Origin: Chara braunii
Lineage: Eukaryota > Streptophyta > Charophyceae > Charales > Characeae
Reading direction: 5' to 3'
NCBI GenBank assembly: GCA_003427395.1
Contig: BFEA01000290.1
Span: 608,884-672,883 of the forward strand
Length of the DNA stretch: 64,000 nt
In this document: positions 56,064 through 64,000 of the stretch, piece after piece
Position numbering within the stretch: position 1 is the first letter of the stretch
How the letters are laid out: every line of letters begins with the position of its first letter
Position numbers and translations under genes: made by a program
The notes under the pieces: model-generated
Seen by the model: the letters and a program-made list of their open reading frames with translations, nothing else
Told to the model about the DNA's origin: nothing
Database searches by the model: none

Positions 56064-56262
56064 CGCCTTGATGGATTGATTGGTCTTAACGATTCCGCCT
56101 TGATGGATTGATTGGTCTTAACGATTTCGCCTTGATGGATTTGATTGGTCTATGGATTCTTGGGTCGAGTGCTTGCTTGGCGCGCAGTGATTGGACTTCA
56201 ATTATTGGTTGATTAGCGGTAACACACTGTGTCGAGTGCTTGCTTGGCGCGCAGTGATTGGG
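56064..56262. repeat. Short tandem duplications
   Basis: ccgccttgatggattgattg + gtcttaacgatt occurs three times at a 32-33 bp period (56064-56160); gtcgagtgcttgcttggcgc + gcagtgattgg occurs twice (about 56164 and 56232). Confidence 0.85.
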
Positions 56263-56677
56263 GGCGCGTGTTTATTGGCGTTGTGCCCAACAAGAGTCGG
56301 ACTCGATTACGAAAGGGAAGGGGGGTTGAGAGCATGAACATATGCGGTCTTCTGCGCTGTATCCATCCATCCATTCATTGAATTGATAGATCTGTCGTGC
56401 ACGTGTGTTGTGTCCGCCTGGGGGGGTTACTTACTATCGGAGTGCAGAGCCGCTACATCCGTGAAGTCTCTTTCTGCCCTTCCATCACCGATGATTTCAT
56501 CGTCCACGTGAATGTACTAGAGTACTGCATCCGTCTGTCGCACACGCATCCGTCTGTCGCACATGCATCCGTCTGTCCAAAATCGAACGTTTGTAAGTAC
56601 CCCGGTAGCAGCATGGTTGACGAAGCCTCAATTTAAACGTGAACTGTCGCAGTGACGTGCCCGCGCTCTCGCACACA

Positions 56678-56680
<3 letters not shown>

Positions 56681-56747
<67 letters not shown>
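56681..56747. repeat. (AG)n microsatellite
   Basis: About 33 uninterrupted AG units. Frames through it are Leu-Ser or Arg-Glu runs. Confidence 0.98.
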
Positions 56748-56750
<3 letters not shown>

Positions 56751-56887
56751 GCATGCGGGATCACGATCGCAAGAGGTTGTGAATGTGAGTGAAGGCGCGC
56801 GCGCGCGCGAGAGAGAAAGAGAGAGAGAGAGTCTGTGCGGTTCTCAAAGAGGGAGATTGCATTACAACGCAATCTGTTTTCTTTTGC

Positions 56888-56893
<6 letters not shown>

Positions 56894-56962
<69 letters not shown>
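56894..56962. repeat. (TG)n microsatellite
   Basis: About 34 TG units followed directly by a short AG run. Frames through it are Cys-Val or His-Thr runs. Confidence 0.98.
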
Positions 56963-56977
<15 letters not shown>

Positions 56978-57922
56978 AGGGAACGTTTTTTTTTATTTAT
57001 TGTATTATTATTCCGAAATTCGCAGGGCTCACTTCTTCCTCTTCTTCTTCTGTGACCGCCCATGTGTTGGCATCAGCCACCGTTTGAGGCTGAGCCTGGT
57101 GGAGCTAAAGACGACTGCTTAGACAGTCTGATGTTTGCAAATGGGTGGACCGAGCCGAGGGCCGAAGGCGGTCGCCGGTGCGTCGCATGGCTCATGGAGT
57201 TTGCGGTGCAGGCTCTGTATGACAAAGAAAGAGTTCGCAGGAACAGTTTCCAGAGCGGCTCACCATTTTTTTTTTTTTTTTTTTTTTTTTTGTTTGCAAT
57301 CAAATTCCATTAAAACAGGTCAAATCGAGGCCGGGGAAACCTCACAATTCAACTCGAAGTTATCCTGGCAGCATCAGCCAGTTTAGCTTACGAGCAGCGC
57401 TCGACAAGGTCGAGTAAACTCTAGGAACAGAAGAGGCCAATTCTAGACCGCTGTCGTGAAAAACTCAGCCCCCACCAAATTAAAAAGGTGTCTCAGACCA
57501 ACAACCCCGAACAACCCAAAGGAAACAAGCAGATCAAAACAGAGCAAAAGGGAGGGGGGAAAAGGTAAGGGGGAGGTAGGGAGAACAAGAGAACCAACAT
57601 TAATCTACCAAGTCTGCATTTACCTACCCTAGCCTATCAACAATCTACATTCCACCCAGCTGGAGACCAACCAACCAAATAGCTACCATCCTAGTCCTCA
57701 AACACTAAATTCATCCACTCCTCAGCAGCTAAAACTTCCTAGACTACAAACAGCACTAAGGCGTGCTCATACCCGCCTAAAAACGGCGCGTTGGTCCTTA
57801 GACCCTAACCGAATAGCACTCACACCGCTTGTCCATCCCAACTGCCTTCCTCCTGCGGATTGAGAACCGAGTGCCCAGGTGTATACCACTCTTCTACCTG
57901 TCCCAAAACCATCCATCTAACC

Positions 57923-58426
57923 TCAGCTTTCCATCCTCGAACTTAGCCAACTTTCCATCCAGGCCCCAAGTTTCACCAAACCATTGGTTGGTTTCCCCTG
58001 GGCTTTCCTTCTCCAGTCAGCCTGGATGGTCTGACGGAGAGAGCATCGAAAGGTGCTTCGAATCTCTTTGCTTGTCATCTCTCTTTTTTGGAAGATCCGC
58101 AGATTTCTTTCCTTCCAAATGACAGAACAGCCAGTGGCCCGAACGGCTTGCGCTATGTAACCCCATCCTTTCTTCAGTTCCAGGTGATCTGGAAGACCAC
58201 CTAGCAAAATCCATTCTCTGCTCCACTCCAACTCCTTATTGGAGATTTTCCTCCAATAATCTTGCCACCAGTCCCAGATTCGCTTGGAAGCTGGGCAGTC
58301 GTACCACAGATGAGTTGTGGATTCGAATGCCCAGTTACAGTGACTACATGTCATGTCCACCTTCAGTCCTCTTTGAAACAGGTTCACAGCAGAGGGAGTT
58401 GCCATTAACGACTGGCTAACCATTTT
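57923..58426 (-). pseudogene. LINE zf-RVT domain and C-terminus
   Basis: Reading the minus strand from 58426: MVSQSLMATPSAVNLFQRGL, MTCSHCNWAFESTTHLWYDC, ASKRIWDWWQDYWRKI, EWSREWILLGGLPDHLELKK, GWGYIAQAVRATGCSVIWKE and on to a stop at 57923. This is the same domain as at 31.0-31.7 and 48.7-49.9 kb, and is uninterrupted. The ATG-initiated frame begins upstream at 58576 only because it reads through the inserted LINE tail; the first 50 residues of that frame are not LINE protein. No reverse transcriptase is attached, so it is a dead fragment. Confidence 0.85.
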
Positions 58427-59105
58427 TTTTCTTTTTTTCTTTTTTCCGTTCATTACCAATAGAGCAATATGGAGGCCGGGAAACCCTCCACAAACAACCC
58501 GGTGAAAAAAATCTGGGACCATTACCCAGTTTAGGTGCAGGCGTCCGGGTATGTGTCCAGAGACAGAAATGGCCAATACTAGACCGCTGCTCTGACATTC
58601 CGCGACCCTGGTAAAGAAAAGAGGAAAAAAAATAACATTTCAACCATGCCTGAAAAGCCGAACAAACCAAAGGAACCAGAAAGCAAAAGGGAGTGGATGT
58701 TAGACTCGGAGAGGGGATCACTAGGTGAACCCAACCGCCGCTGTAGGCGGAGAGTACATGTAGGTAATAGAGCGCAGACCAACTCCTTTATTCGGTACCC
58801 TTCTATCTTGGGCTCGTGTAGGGTGGTAGACACTGGGTCCTTCCTGAATTCTTTTACATTTCTCTGTTCTGCTTGGGTTGGTTGGAAGTATTAGGTTCCA
58901 TAATAGAGGAGTCCGTTAATCCCTTCCCCCAAATGTAGGGTAGCACTCAGGCTACTCAGCGAGAGGTTAATTAGGGAATTATGTTTTGTTTTTTTGTTTT
59001 TTCGGGGGGGGGGGGGGGGGGATTATGTTTTCCTTTTTTGGAATTGGTGTTGGTGATTTGAGTAAATGATAGGGTAATTTGTAGGCTAGTGGTTACTTGG
59101 TGAAC
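58427..59105 (-). mobile_element. LINE 3' tail insertion with 15-bp target duplication
   Basis: Flanked by CTGGCTAACCATTTT at 58412-58426 and 59106-59120. On the minus strand it ends ggagggtttcccggcctcca, tattgctctattggtaatga, then an A-rich tail (aaaaaagaaaaaaagaaaa). About 680 bp, non-coding 3' UTR only; a G run lies at about 59003-59021. It interrupts the LINE of 57266-59133. Confidence 0.85.
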
Positions 59106-59133
59106 CTGGCTAACCATTTTATCCAACCGTCAG

Positions 59134-59330
59134 ATTTTTTTTATTTTTTTTTTAACAAATCAACTTTGCATTTCATCGGAATCAGGCAAAAGAAGGCCGG
59201 GAATCGCTTCGCAAAAACAACCCGGAAAAACCGTCAGATTCTTGGAATATATGGATCAATTGTTTTTGGAAAAAAAAAACAAGAAAAAAGAAAAGATAAT
59301 GCACGCTGCAGGCAGAAGGTGGTCGCCGGT
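59134..59330 (-). mobile_element. Third LINE tail, adjacent
   Basis: On the minus strand ccgggttgtttttgcgaagc, gattcccggccttcttttgc and an A-rich tract at 59134-59154 repeat the layout of the other LINE ends. Its 5' limit is unclear. ggtcgccggtgcgtcg at about 59322 also occurs at 57170. Confidence 0.6.
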
Positions 59331-59512
59331 GCGTCGGAGATTATTGCTGCGGTGCATAGGTTCAATCGAAGATGAGGGAGCGCCCAAAAGCAGCTGATTC
59401 CCAAATTGGGGGGATTACTCTAGAGGGAGCAGGGCCGTCCGCCGGTTGCGGAGGATCCCAGGGATTGACATGCGGATGATCACGTGGGTGCATCTTAGCA
59501 GCCTACCGTCTT

Positions 59513-59613
59513 CCCCCGAACACAACGCACCCGCATTTTGGCTGTATCTGGCCGGAAATATAGCTTGTATACCTTCATTTTTAGGGTGCGTTATGTTCCG
59601 GGGAAGATGGTAG
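59513..59613. repeat. Foldback element, copy 3
   Basis: Left end ctaccgtcttcccccgaaca, right end tgttccggggaagatggtag; acaacgcaccc and gggtgcgtta pair inside. Same family as 54547-54657. Confidence 0.85.
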
Positions 59614-62009
59614 TACATACTCGGCGGGGGGAGAACGTCGGCATGGCCTCATCTTAGTTGAGGGGAGATGGCAGGGCCCAGTTTGTCCTCAGTGGAGAGG
59701 AGTGGCATTGGTTTTGCCTCAACCTCCATTTGAGAACACAGCAAAGTAGACTGAACTGCCATCAGAGTATCCTGCGACGATTGAGCCCTCCTGGGGTCCC
59801 TATCAGACATGCAAGTGTTCTGGGCTGCGGACCCCAGCAAGCCTTATGCCCACCCTAAAAGTGAAGGCGGGCCTGAGTATCCACTTGAGGCCAATTTCGG
59901 ACATCTTTTTGTATGCCCGATATCAGACAGTTGCAGCACACCAGGTGGTTACCAAGCAACATGATCTTTTCATGGCTCCTTCCAGAAGCTGTAGCTGCGT
60001 CAAACAGTTGAGCCCAGCGCTCAGGCGGTGGTTGCGCCCTGGGCACACACACTCAGAGGCCGACAGATCATGGAAAGGCGGCGAACCCATGAGAATGAAG
60101 CGCATGTCATCAAACATCTACCGCGGGCCAATGAGATAGCGGCAGACACTTGGAGCCTGGGAGGCTGCCTGCACGTGCCTATCTGCACGAGGCCCAGGCC
60201 GGTATCTGAAACTGGGCCTGGATGCAGACACTTGGGGCCAGCCTGAAGCTACTGGGCCCCTACACGCCTGGCTTGACCAGCCAGCAGCGGGTACAGTGTC
60301 CATAAAGGAAAGTGTGCGCCCGTGGGCACGGCATTCTGGCCTAGGCAGGCATAGAGACCATGCTGCTGCATTGCCAGCGCTGTTGCGATAGCTCTAGCCG
60401 GGCAGGGCGCACGCACGCGGGCGCAAGAGGTGGTATCTTGGTGCTTGTCGCTCTTTGCTTGGTATTTGACTATCTGAGCTACTTCGTGATTTTGCAATCT
60501 GGATTTCTGTCTATCGCTCTCACTCATATTCCTTGCAATCCCCTGAGTATGTCTTTAATTAAGTTTGCTGTATCAAGGGACACTGGACCTGTTTTCCAGC
60601 AGGACCAGGTGCAGCTCCCCCAGCCAATCAGAGGACAGTCGTCAAATCAGAACCTTAAATCCAGCCGGTGCTCTTATTACCACCAGGATTGGACTGACGA
60701 ATTATGTTGAAGTTCCCTTCGTGCTCCCTTCCCCCCCCCCCCCCCCCAAAAAAAAAAAGAAAAAAGAAGCTACCGTCTTCAGCCGAATAGAAAGCCCGGT
60801 CCTTATAGCTCTATCTATACTGAAACCACCAGTACATCCAGCTATCGGCCACGCGCCCTTTTCGGAGGCCGCCCGTTGTTGATTCAATTTATCGACGGTG
60901 CCGGGCCTCCGAAAATTTCGTAAGTGATGAGTTTTCTTTTCAGCAAGGCTGGGGCGGTGTACTGGTGGTTTAATGCGGCTATAATGACCTTTCCTGAGTT
61001 CCCTCGTGGCCCAAAAAAAAAAAAAAAAAGGTCAGGAACTTACTTGAAGTACATTTACTTTACTCTGAAGTACATTTACTTCACTCTGACCTGCCCCCCC
61101 CCCCCCTTCCCCCCCCCCCCCAAAAAAAAGACTCTGACCTACATCATGCCCCCATTGCGTGGTTTGCTGCGTTGTTCATGATAGTTGTCGTCATCATCTC
61201 CCCAAAGAACTGTGACGATGAGGTTGCTTGGTAGTAGTTGGTACCCATCTCTCAGAGACTGCTTTTTTGTGGTTCTTTTCTTTTCCTGTTGTTTTTCTTT
61301 TCCTTCTTTTTTTAATTTTAAAAAGTAGGCACTTCTTCATTTTTATTTTCTCCTGCTAGCTGTATGAGGAGGGTGGATGGCGACCTTGGGGGGGGGGGGC
61401 GAGGTCCACCACTTGCACGGATTAAGAGGCAATTGCACTCACCCAATTTCTTCTTTTTAACAATTTCTGGCCCCAGACTATGGCGGGAAATTTCCACTGC
61501 CCTCTGCATTCCGTCCCCACCCAATTGCACTCACCACGTTGACTCTTCCGTGCACGCCAGGCAATTGTTTTGCAGGAGCGAAAATATTCCATGTGGGTAA
61601 GAAGAAGATCAGAGATATCTGCCCTCCCCCACCACAGACTGATGGGGCTCACATGTCTGTTGCATTTGCCGTCTCTGCCGTGCTGACCTGCAGGTTATGG
61701 GTCCAGGCTTCATTCTCCAAGTGTATGTCGTGCTGACCAGAATCTGATCTGTATGTTGTGGATCTAGAGGAGTGGAGGTTAACGGCGAGCTGAGGCCTTT
61801 TCCAAATGGGTCTGGACAAGTGGCGGTCGATCTGTCCGTAGTAGATAACCTGGTAAGAACGGAGCATGCGCTGGAGTGCAGCAGCGACAGAGGGGTTTCC
61901 CTTCCTCCTTAGCGGAAGAAGGCTTTTTTCTCTTCCAGTGGGAAGTGGAAAGCGCTCAGCGAAGACTGTTTGTTGTAAGAACAGGCCTCTCTTGTCAACT
62001 CCCAATAGA
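59614..62009. other. No supported gene; homopolymer runs and foldback remnants
   Basis: Frames on both strands between 59649 and 60882 overlap with no domain. C and A runs at 60732-60768 and 61086-61128 and G runs near 61388. A foldback remnant at about 60775-60850 has only its left end intact (ctaccgtcttcagccgaata). gaagtacatttact is tandemly duplicated at 61046-61080. Confidence 0.5.
60859..60915. repeat. Perfect 12-bp inverted repeat
   Basis: TTTTCGGAGGCC at 60859-60870 and GGCCTCCGAAAA at 60904-60915 enclose 33 bp. It lies directly beside the decayed end of a foldback copy. Confidence 0.8.
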
Positions 62010-62455
62010 CAAGGGTCCAAAGCGGGACAAAGCTGGACAAAGCGCGACAAGGCGGGACAAAGCGGGACAAAGCGGTCAAAGTGGGGCAAAGCGAGTCAAA
62101 GTGGGACAAAGCACAGAGCAGAGTCAGGAGAGGCAGGGTACAGAGCGGGGCAAAGTGGTACAAAGTGGGACAAAACGGGATAAAGCTTGATATAGCGGGA
62201 CAAAGCCATAAAGCGGAACAAAGTGGGGCAAAGTGGGATCAAGTGGGACAAAGCGGGACAAAACGGGACAAAGTGGGACAAAGCGGGACAAAGCGCAAAG
62301 CAGAGTCAGGAGAGGTAGGGTACAAAGCAGGACAAAGCAGGACAAAGCGGGACAAAGAGGGACAAACCGTAAAGCAGAGTTAGGAGAGGCAGGGTACAAA
62401 GCGGGACAAGGCGGAAAGCAGAGTCAGTAGAGGGCCCGGGGGGGGAGGGGGGGGG
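62010..62455 (+). repeat. GGGACAAAGC minisatellite upstream of the rhomboid gene
   Basis: About 30 units of 10-12 bp, GGGACAAAGC with small changes, interrupted four times by gcagagt(c/t)aggagaggcag + ggtacaaagc, which gives a higher-order period. It ends in a G run about 10-25 bp before the ATG at 62466. Frames through it encode GQSGTKRDK-type repeats only. Confidence 0.95.
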
Positions 62456-62465
62456 AGCGGTCAAT

Positions 62466-63782
62466 ATGAGGTCCAATGTAACTTCTGATGTGAGCATCAT
62501 GACGCGGTTTTCGGATTGGTGGCGATCCATGCCGATGATGACATCTGGAATTCTAGCGGTCTGTGTGGGTGTGTACCTCTTTGATGTGCTAGTCGGATTC
62601 GATGCATTTGATCGGGTGTGCATGGAACCGGGGTTGATGTTCTCCGCCCCGTGGGAGCTGTATCGAGGACTTACGAGCGTGCTGTTCCATGCGGGCCTGC
62701 TTCATATTTCCCTGAACATGATGACCTTTGTCCCCTTGGGAAGTGGTCTGGAGAGGCTCCTTGGTTCTACACGATACCTGTACTCCGTGTTCCTGTTTGC
62801 GGTCACCAATACCTTGATTCATGGTGGTCTTGCATATCTGGCTGCTTTCAATCCCATCTTGCCGTATCCGCGGATGTGGTATGAGTGTTCCATCGGATTC
62901 TCTGGCATCCTGTTTTCGATGATTGTTGCCGAGACGTATATGAGTGGAATGACCCAGAGGAGCATTTTCGGTTTCTTTACTGTCCCTGCACAGTGGTACC
63001 CATGGGCACTATTGGTTCTGTTCCAGGTGATCATGCCCAACGTCTCGATTCTTGGGCATCTTAGCGGCCTGCTCTCTGGACTTGCATTTGCGACTGGTGT
63101 ATTGTCCATAATCTCGCTGCCGGCGTCTGCCATCTCTGCCATTGAAAGTCTACCATGCCTTGCGCCCTTGGTCCGCAAGCCGACGTTCATCGTGGGAGGC
63201 AGCAATGTTGCAGCGGTGGGGTTACCCGGCCCCGGTGCTAGCGGGCATGAGGGGAGTGGCCTTGGTTTTAGCACTATGTGGAGAAGGATGCAAGGGTGGT
63301 CGCAGTTGCCATCGATGGCGCCATCGTCAGCAGATCGTGACCATACATCATCTGCAGGGCAACGCCCTACCAGTGGACCATTCGCAGGGAGGGGTCATAC
63401 GCTGGGTGGCTCGGTGGCCGTCCCTCCTCACAGGTGGGGAGCACCACCTCAAGCCACCGGCAGTAACGCAGCTATATCAGATTGGAACAGTGCTGCGGCG
63501 ACTGCCGGCGGGATCGCTGGGGCAGGAAGGGGCGGGCCCGTTGTTACGGTTGGTGTACCCGTACAGCAGGTTGGTGGGGGCGAGGCTCGGGCACCTGCTT
63601 TGCCTCTGACTGGACCTGCTTTGCCTGCTGCCCAAGCCGACAACTCTGGTAGTGATGGAGTGGTCTCTTCTGCTGCTCTTGCCCAGCTTGTCGCAATGGG
63701 CTTTGAGACCTCGGCTGCTAGATCCGCATTACTGGCTGCGAATGGCGATGTTGCTCTGGCTGTGGAATTCCTCAGTCCATAG
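62466..63782 (+). CDS. RBL15: Rhomboid-family intramembrane serine protease with C-terminal UBA domain
   Basis: 438 residues in one exon. Six or so hydrophobic segments lie between residues 27 and 220. HAGLLHISLNMM (residues 75-86) is the conserved rhomboid His/Asn region; GFSG at 144-147 carries the nucleophile Ser146; GHLSG at 197-201 carries the partner His198, so the catalytic dyad is complete. Residues 230-395 are a disordered Gly/Pro/Ser-rich linker. Residues 399-438 (LAQLVAMGFETSAARSALLA, ANGDVALAVEFL) are a UBA domain, which binds ubiquitin. Rhomboid followed by UBA is the plant RBL15 arrangement and resembles RHBDD1-type ER proteases that cut membrane substrates for degradation. ATG 62466 is the first in frame; Met12 or Met22 are alternatives because the upstream sequence is a minisatellite. 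Intact and probably functional; expression not shown. Symbol by architecture. Confidence 0.9.
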   Translation: MRSNVTSDVSIMTRFSDWWRSMPMMTSGILAVCVGVYLFDVLVGFDAFDRVCMEPGLMFSAPWELYRGLTSVLFHAGLLHISLNMMTFVPLGSGLERLLGSTRYLYSVFLFAVTNTLIHGGLAYLAAFNPILPYPRMWYECSIGFSGILFSMIVAETYMSGMTQRSIFGFFTVPAQWYPWALLVLFQVIMPNVSILGHLSGLLSGLAFATGVLSIISLPASAISAIESLPCLAPLVRKPTFIVGGSNVAAVGLPGPGASGHEGSGLGFSTMWRRMQGWSQLPSMAPSSADRDHTSSAGQRPTSGPFAGRGHTLGGSVAVPPHRWGAPPQATGSNAAISDWNSAAATAGGIAGAGRGGPVVTVGVPVQQVGGGEARAPALPLTGPALPAAQADNSGSDGVVSSAALAQLVAMGFETSAARSALLAANGDVALAVEFLSP

Positions 63783-64000
63783 AACCGGTCACGACCTTCA
63801 TACCCAGGATTACCATGGTCTTTGTTGCTCAATCTGTTACACGGCGGCACATCTGCAAACCAGAATTTGAAACCCTGGTATATAAGCACGTACTTCTCCA
63901 GCTTGTGCAATGTGATTCCCATGCGGGAAAAACATGGTGCAGAGACTGTCGGTGTGGCGATATCTGAAAGGATGTCCACGCGGAGGCTTGCCAGGGAAGA
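63783..64000. other. 3' flank of the rhomboid gene
   Basis: No poly(A) signal stands out and no further gene is visible before the window ends. Confidence 0.5.

Larger units (their letters stand above)
57266..59133 (-). mobile_element. 5'-truncated LINE, minus strand, split by another LINE tail
   Basis: On the minus strand: coding sequence from about 59133 (GWIKMVSQSLMATPSAV once the insertion is removed), zf-RVT domain, 3' UTR ending in ccccggcctcgatttgacct and a T tract (poly(A) of the minus strand) at 57266-57291. The 3' UTR end matches that of the LINE at 46.2-50.6 kb. A second LINE tail sits at 58427-59105 inside it. Confidence 0.85.

Noticed and set aside
56497-57087. Cys-Val, His-Thr and Leu-Ser rich frames
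   Set aside because: Products of the AG and TG microsatellites.
62096-62623. Minus-strand frames with LCPALSRFVPL repeats that resemble transmembrane segments
   Set aside because: Read from the GGGACAAAGC minisatellite; the hydrophobic pattern is an artefact of the repeat.
63142-63979. Frames overlapping the rhomboid gene on both strands
   Set aside because: Shadows of the GC-rich linker of the rhomboid-UBA protein.

Overview
This window reads as nuclear DNA of a streptophyte (a land plant or charophyte alga; the repeat content and gene families would suit a Chara-type genome, but that is inference). Three things point there: a plant-type rhomboid-UBA gene near the right edge, a decayed fragment of the plastid psbB gene, and L1-type LINEs ending in a zf-RVT domain. 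It is a draft assembly (N runs at 13945, 38106-38435 and 52550-52556). Only one gene looks intact. Almost everything else is decayed mobile DNA, satellites and foldback sequences.

Layout. 1-3.5 kb: a 65-bp tandem array and two opposed copies of an LTR-like repeat (family A). 4.0-4.4 kb: a broken group II intron-type reverse transcriptase on the minus strand. 6.2-13.4 kb, minus strand: a very degenerate multidomain block with a C48/Ulp1-like cysteine protease relic, a Gly/Ser repeat-rich part, a long stretch with a beta-class amino-methyltransferase-like fold signature and a possible ParB-like box; one reading frame persists for over 5 kb although crossed by seven stop codons. 13.7-16.3 kb: two GTGTTCGACTCGAC-type satellites in opposite orientation. 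16.83-17.06 kb: plastid psbB (CP47) fragment. 17.9-20.3 kb: DDE-like transposase relic with in-frame stops. 21.0-23.9 kb, minus: LINE ORF1 (CCHC knuckle) plus the start of its endonuclease. 25.3-25.8 kb: nested LTR remnants. 28.9-32.1 kb: LINE with poly(A) tail. 32.45-33.37 kb: large foldback element with nested hairpins. 33.5-34.8 kb: LTR, primer-binding site and a gag-like ORF. 38.4-39.3 kb: another family A copy. 40.6-41.5 kb: about ten small hairpins with a shared loop and differing stems. 46.0-50.6 kb: solo LTR, then a LINE interrupted by a 451-bp foldback element with an 8-bp target duplication. 51.7-56.9 kb: microsatellites, a gap-flanking duplication and short foldback elements. 57.3-59.3 kb: LINE tails nested in one another with a 15-bp target duplication. 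62.0-62.45 kb: GGGACAAAGC minisatellite. 62.47-63.78 kb: intact rhomboid-UBA gene.

The genes do not form a pathway. The recurring theme is turnover: elements inserted in elements, reading frames kept in register but peppered with stops, and short coding motifs apparently amplified into satellites. The candidates for something undescribed are the ParB/methyltransferase/Ulp1-like block and the hairpin array with compensating stems.
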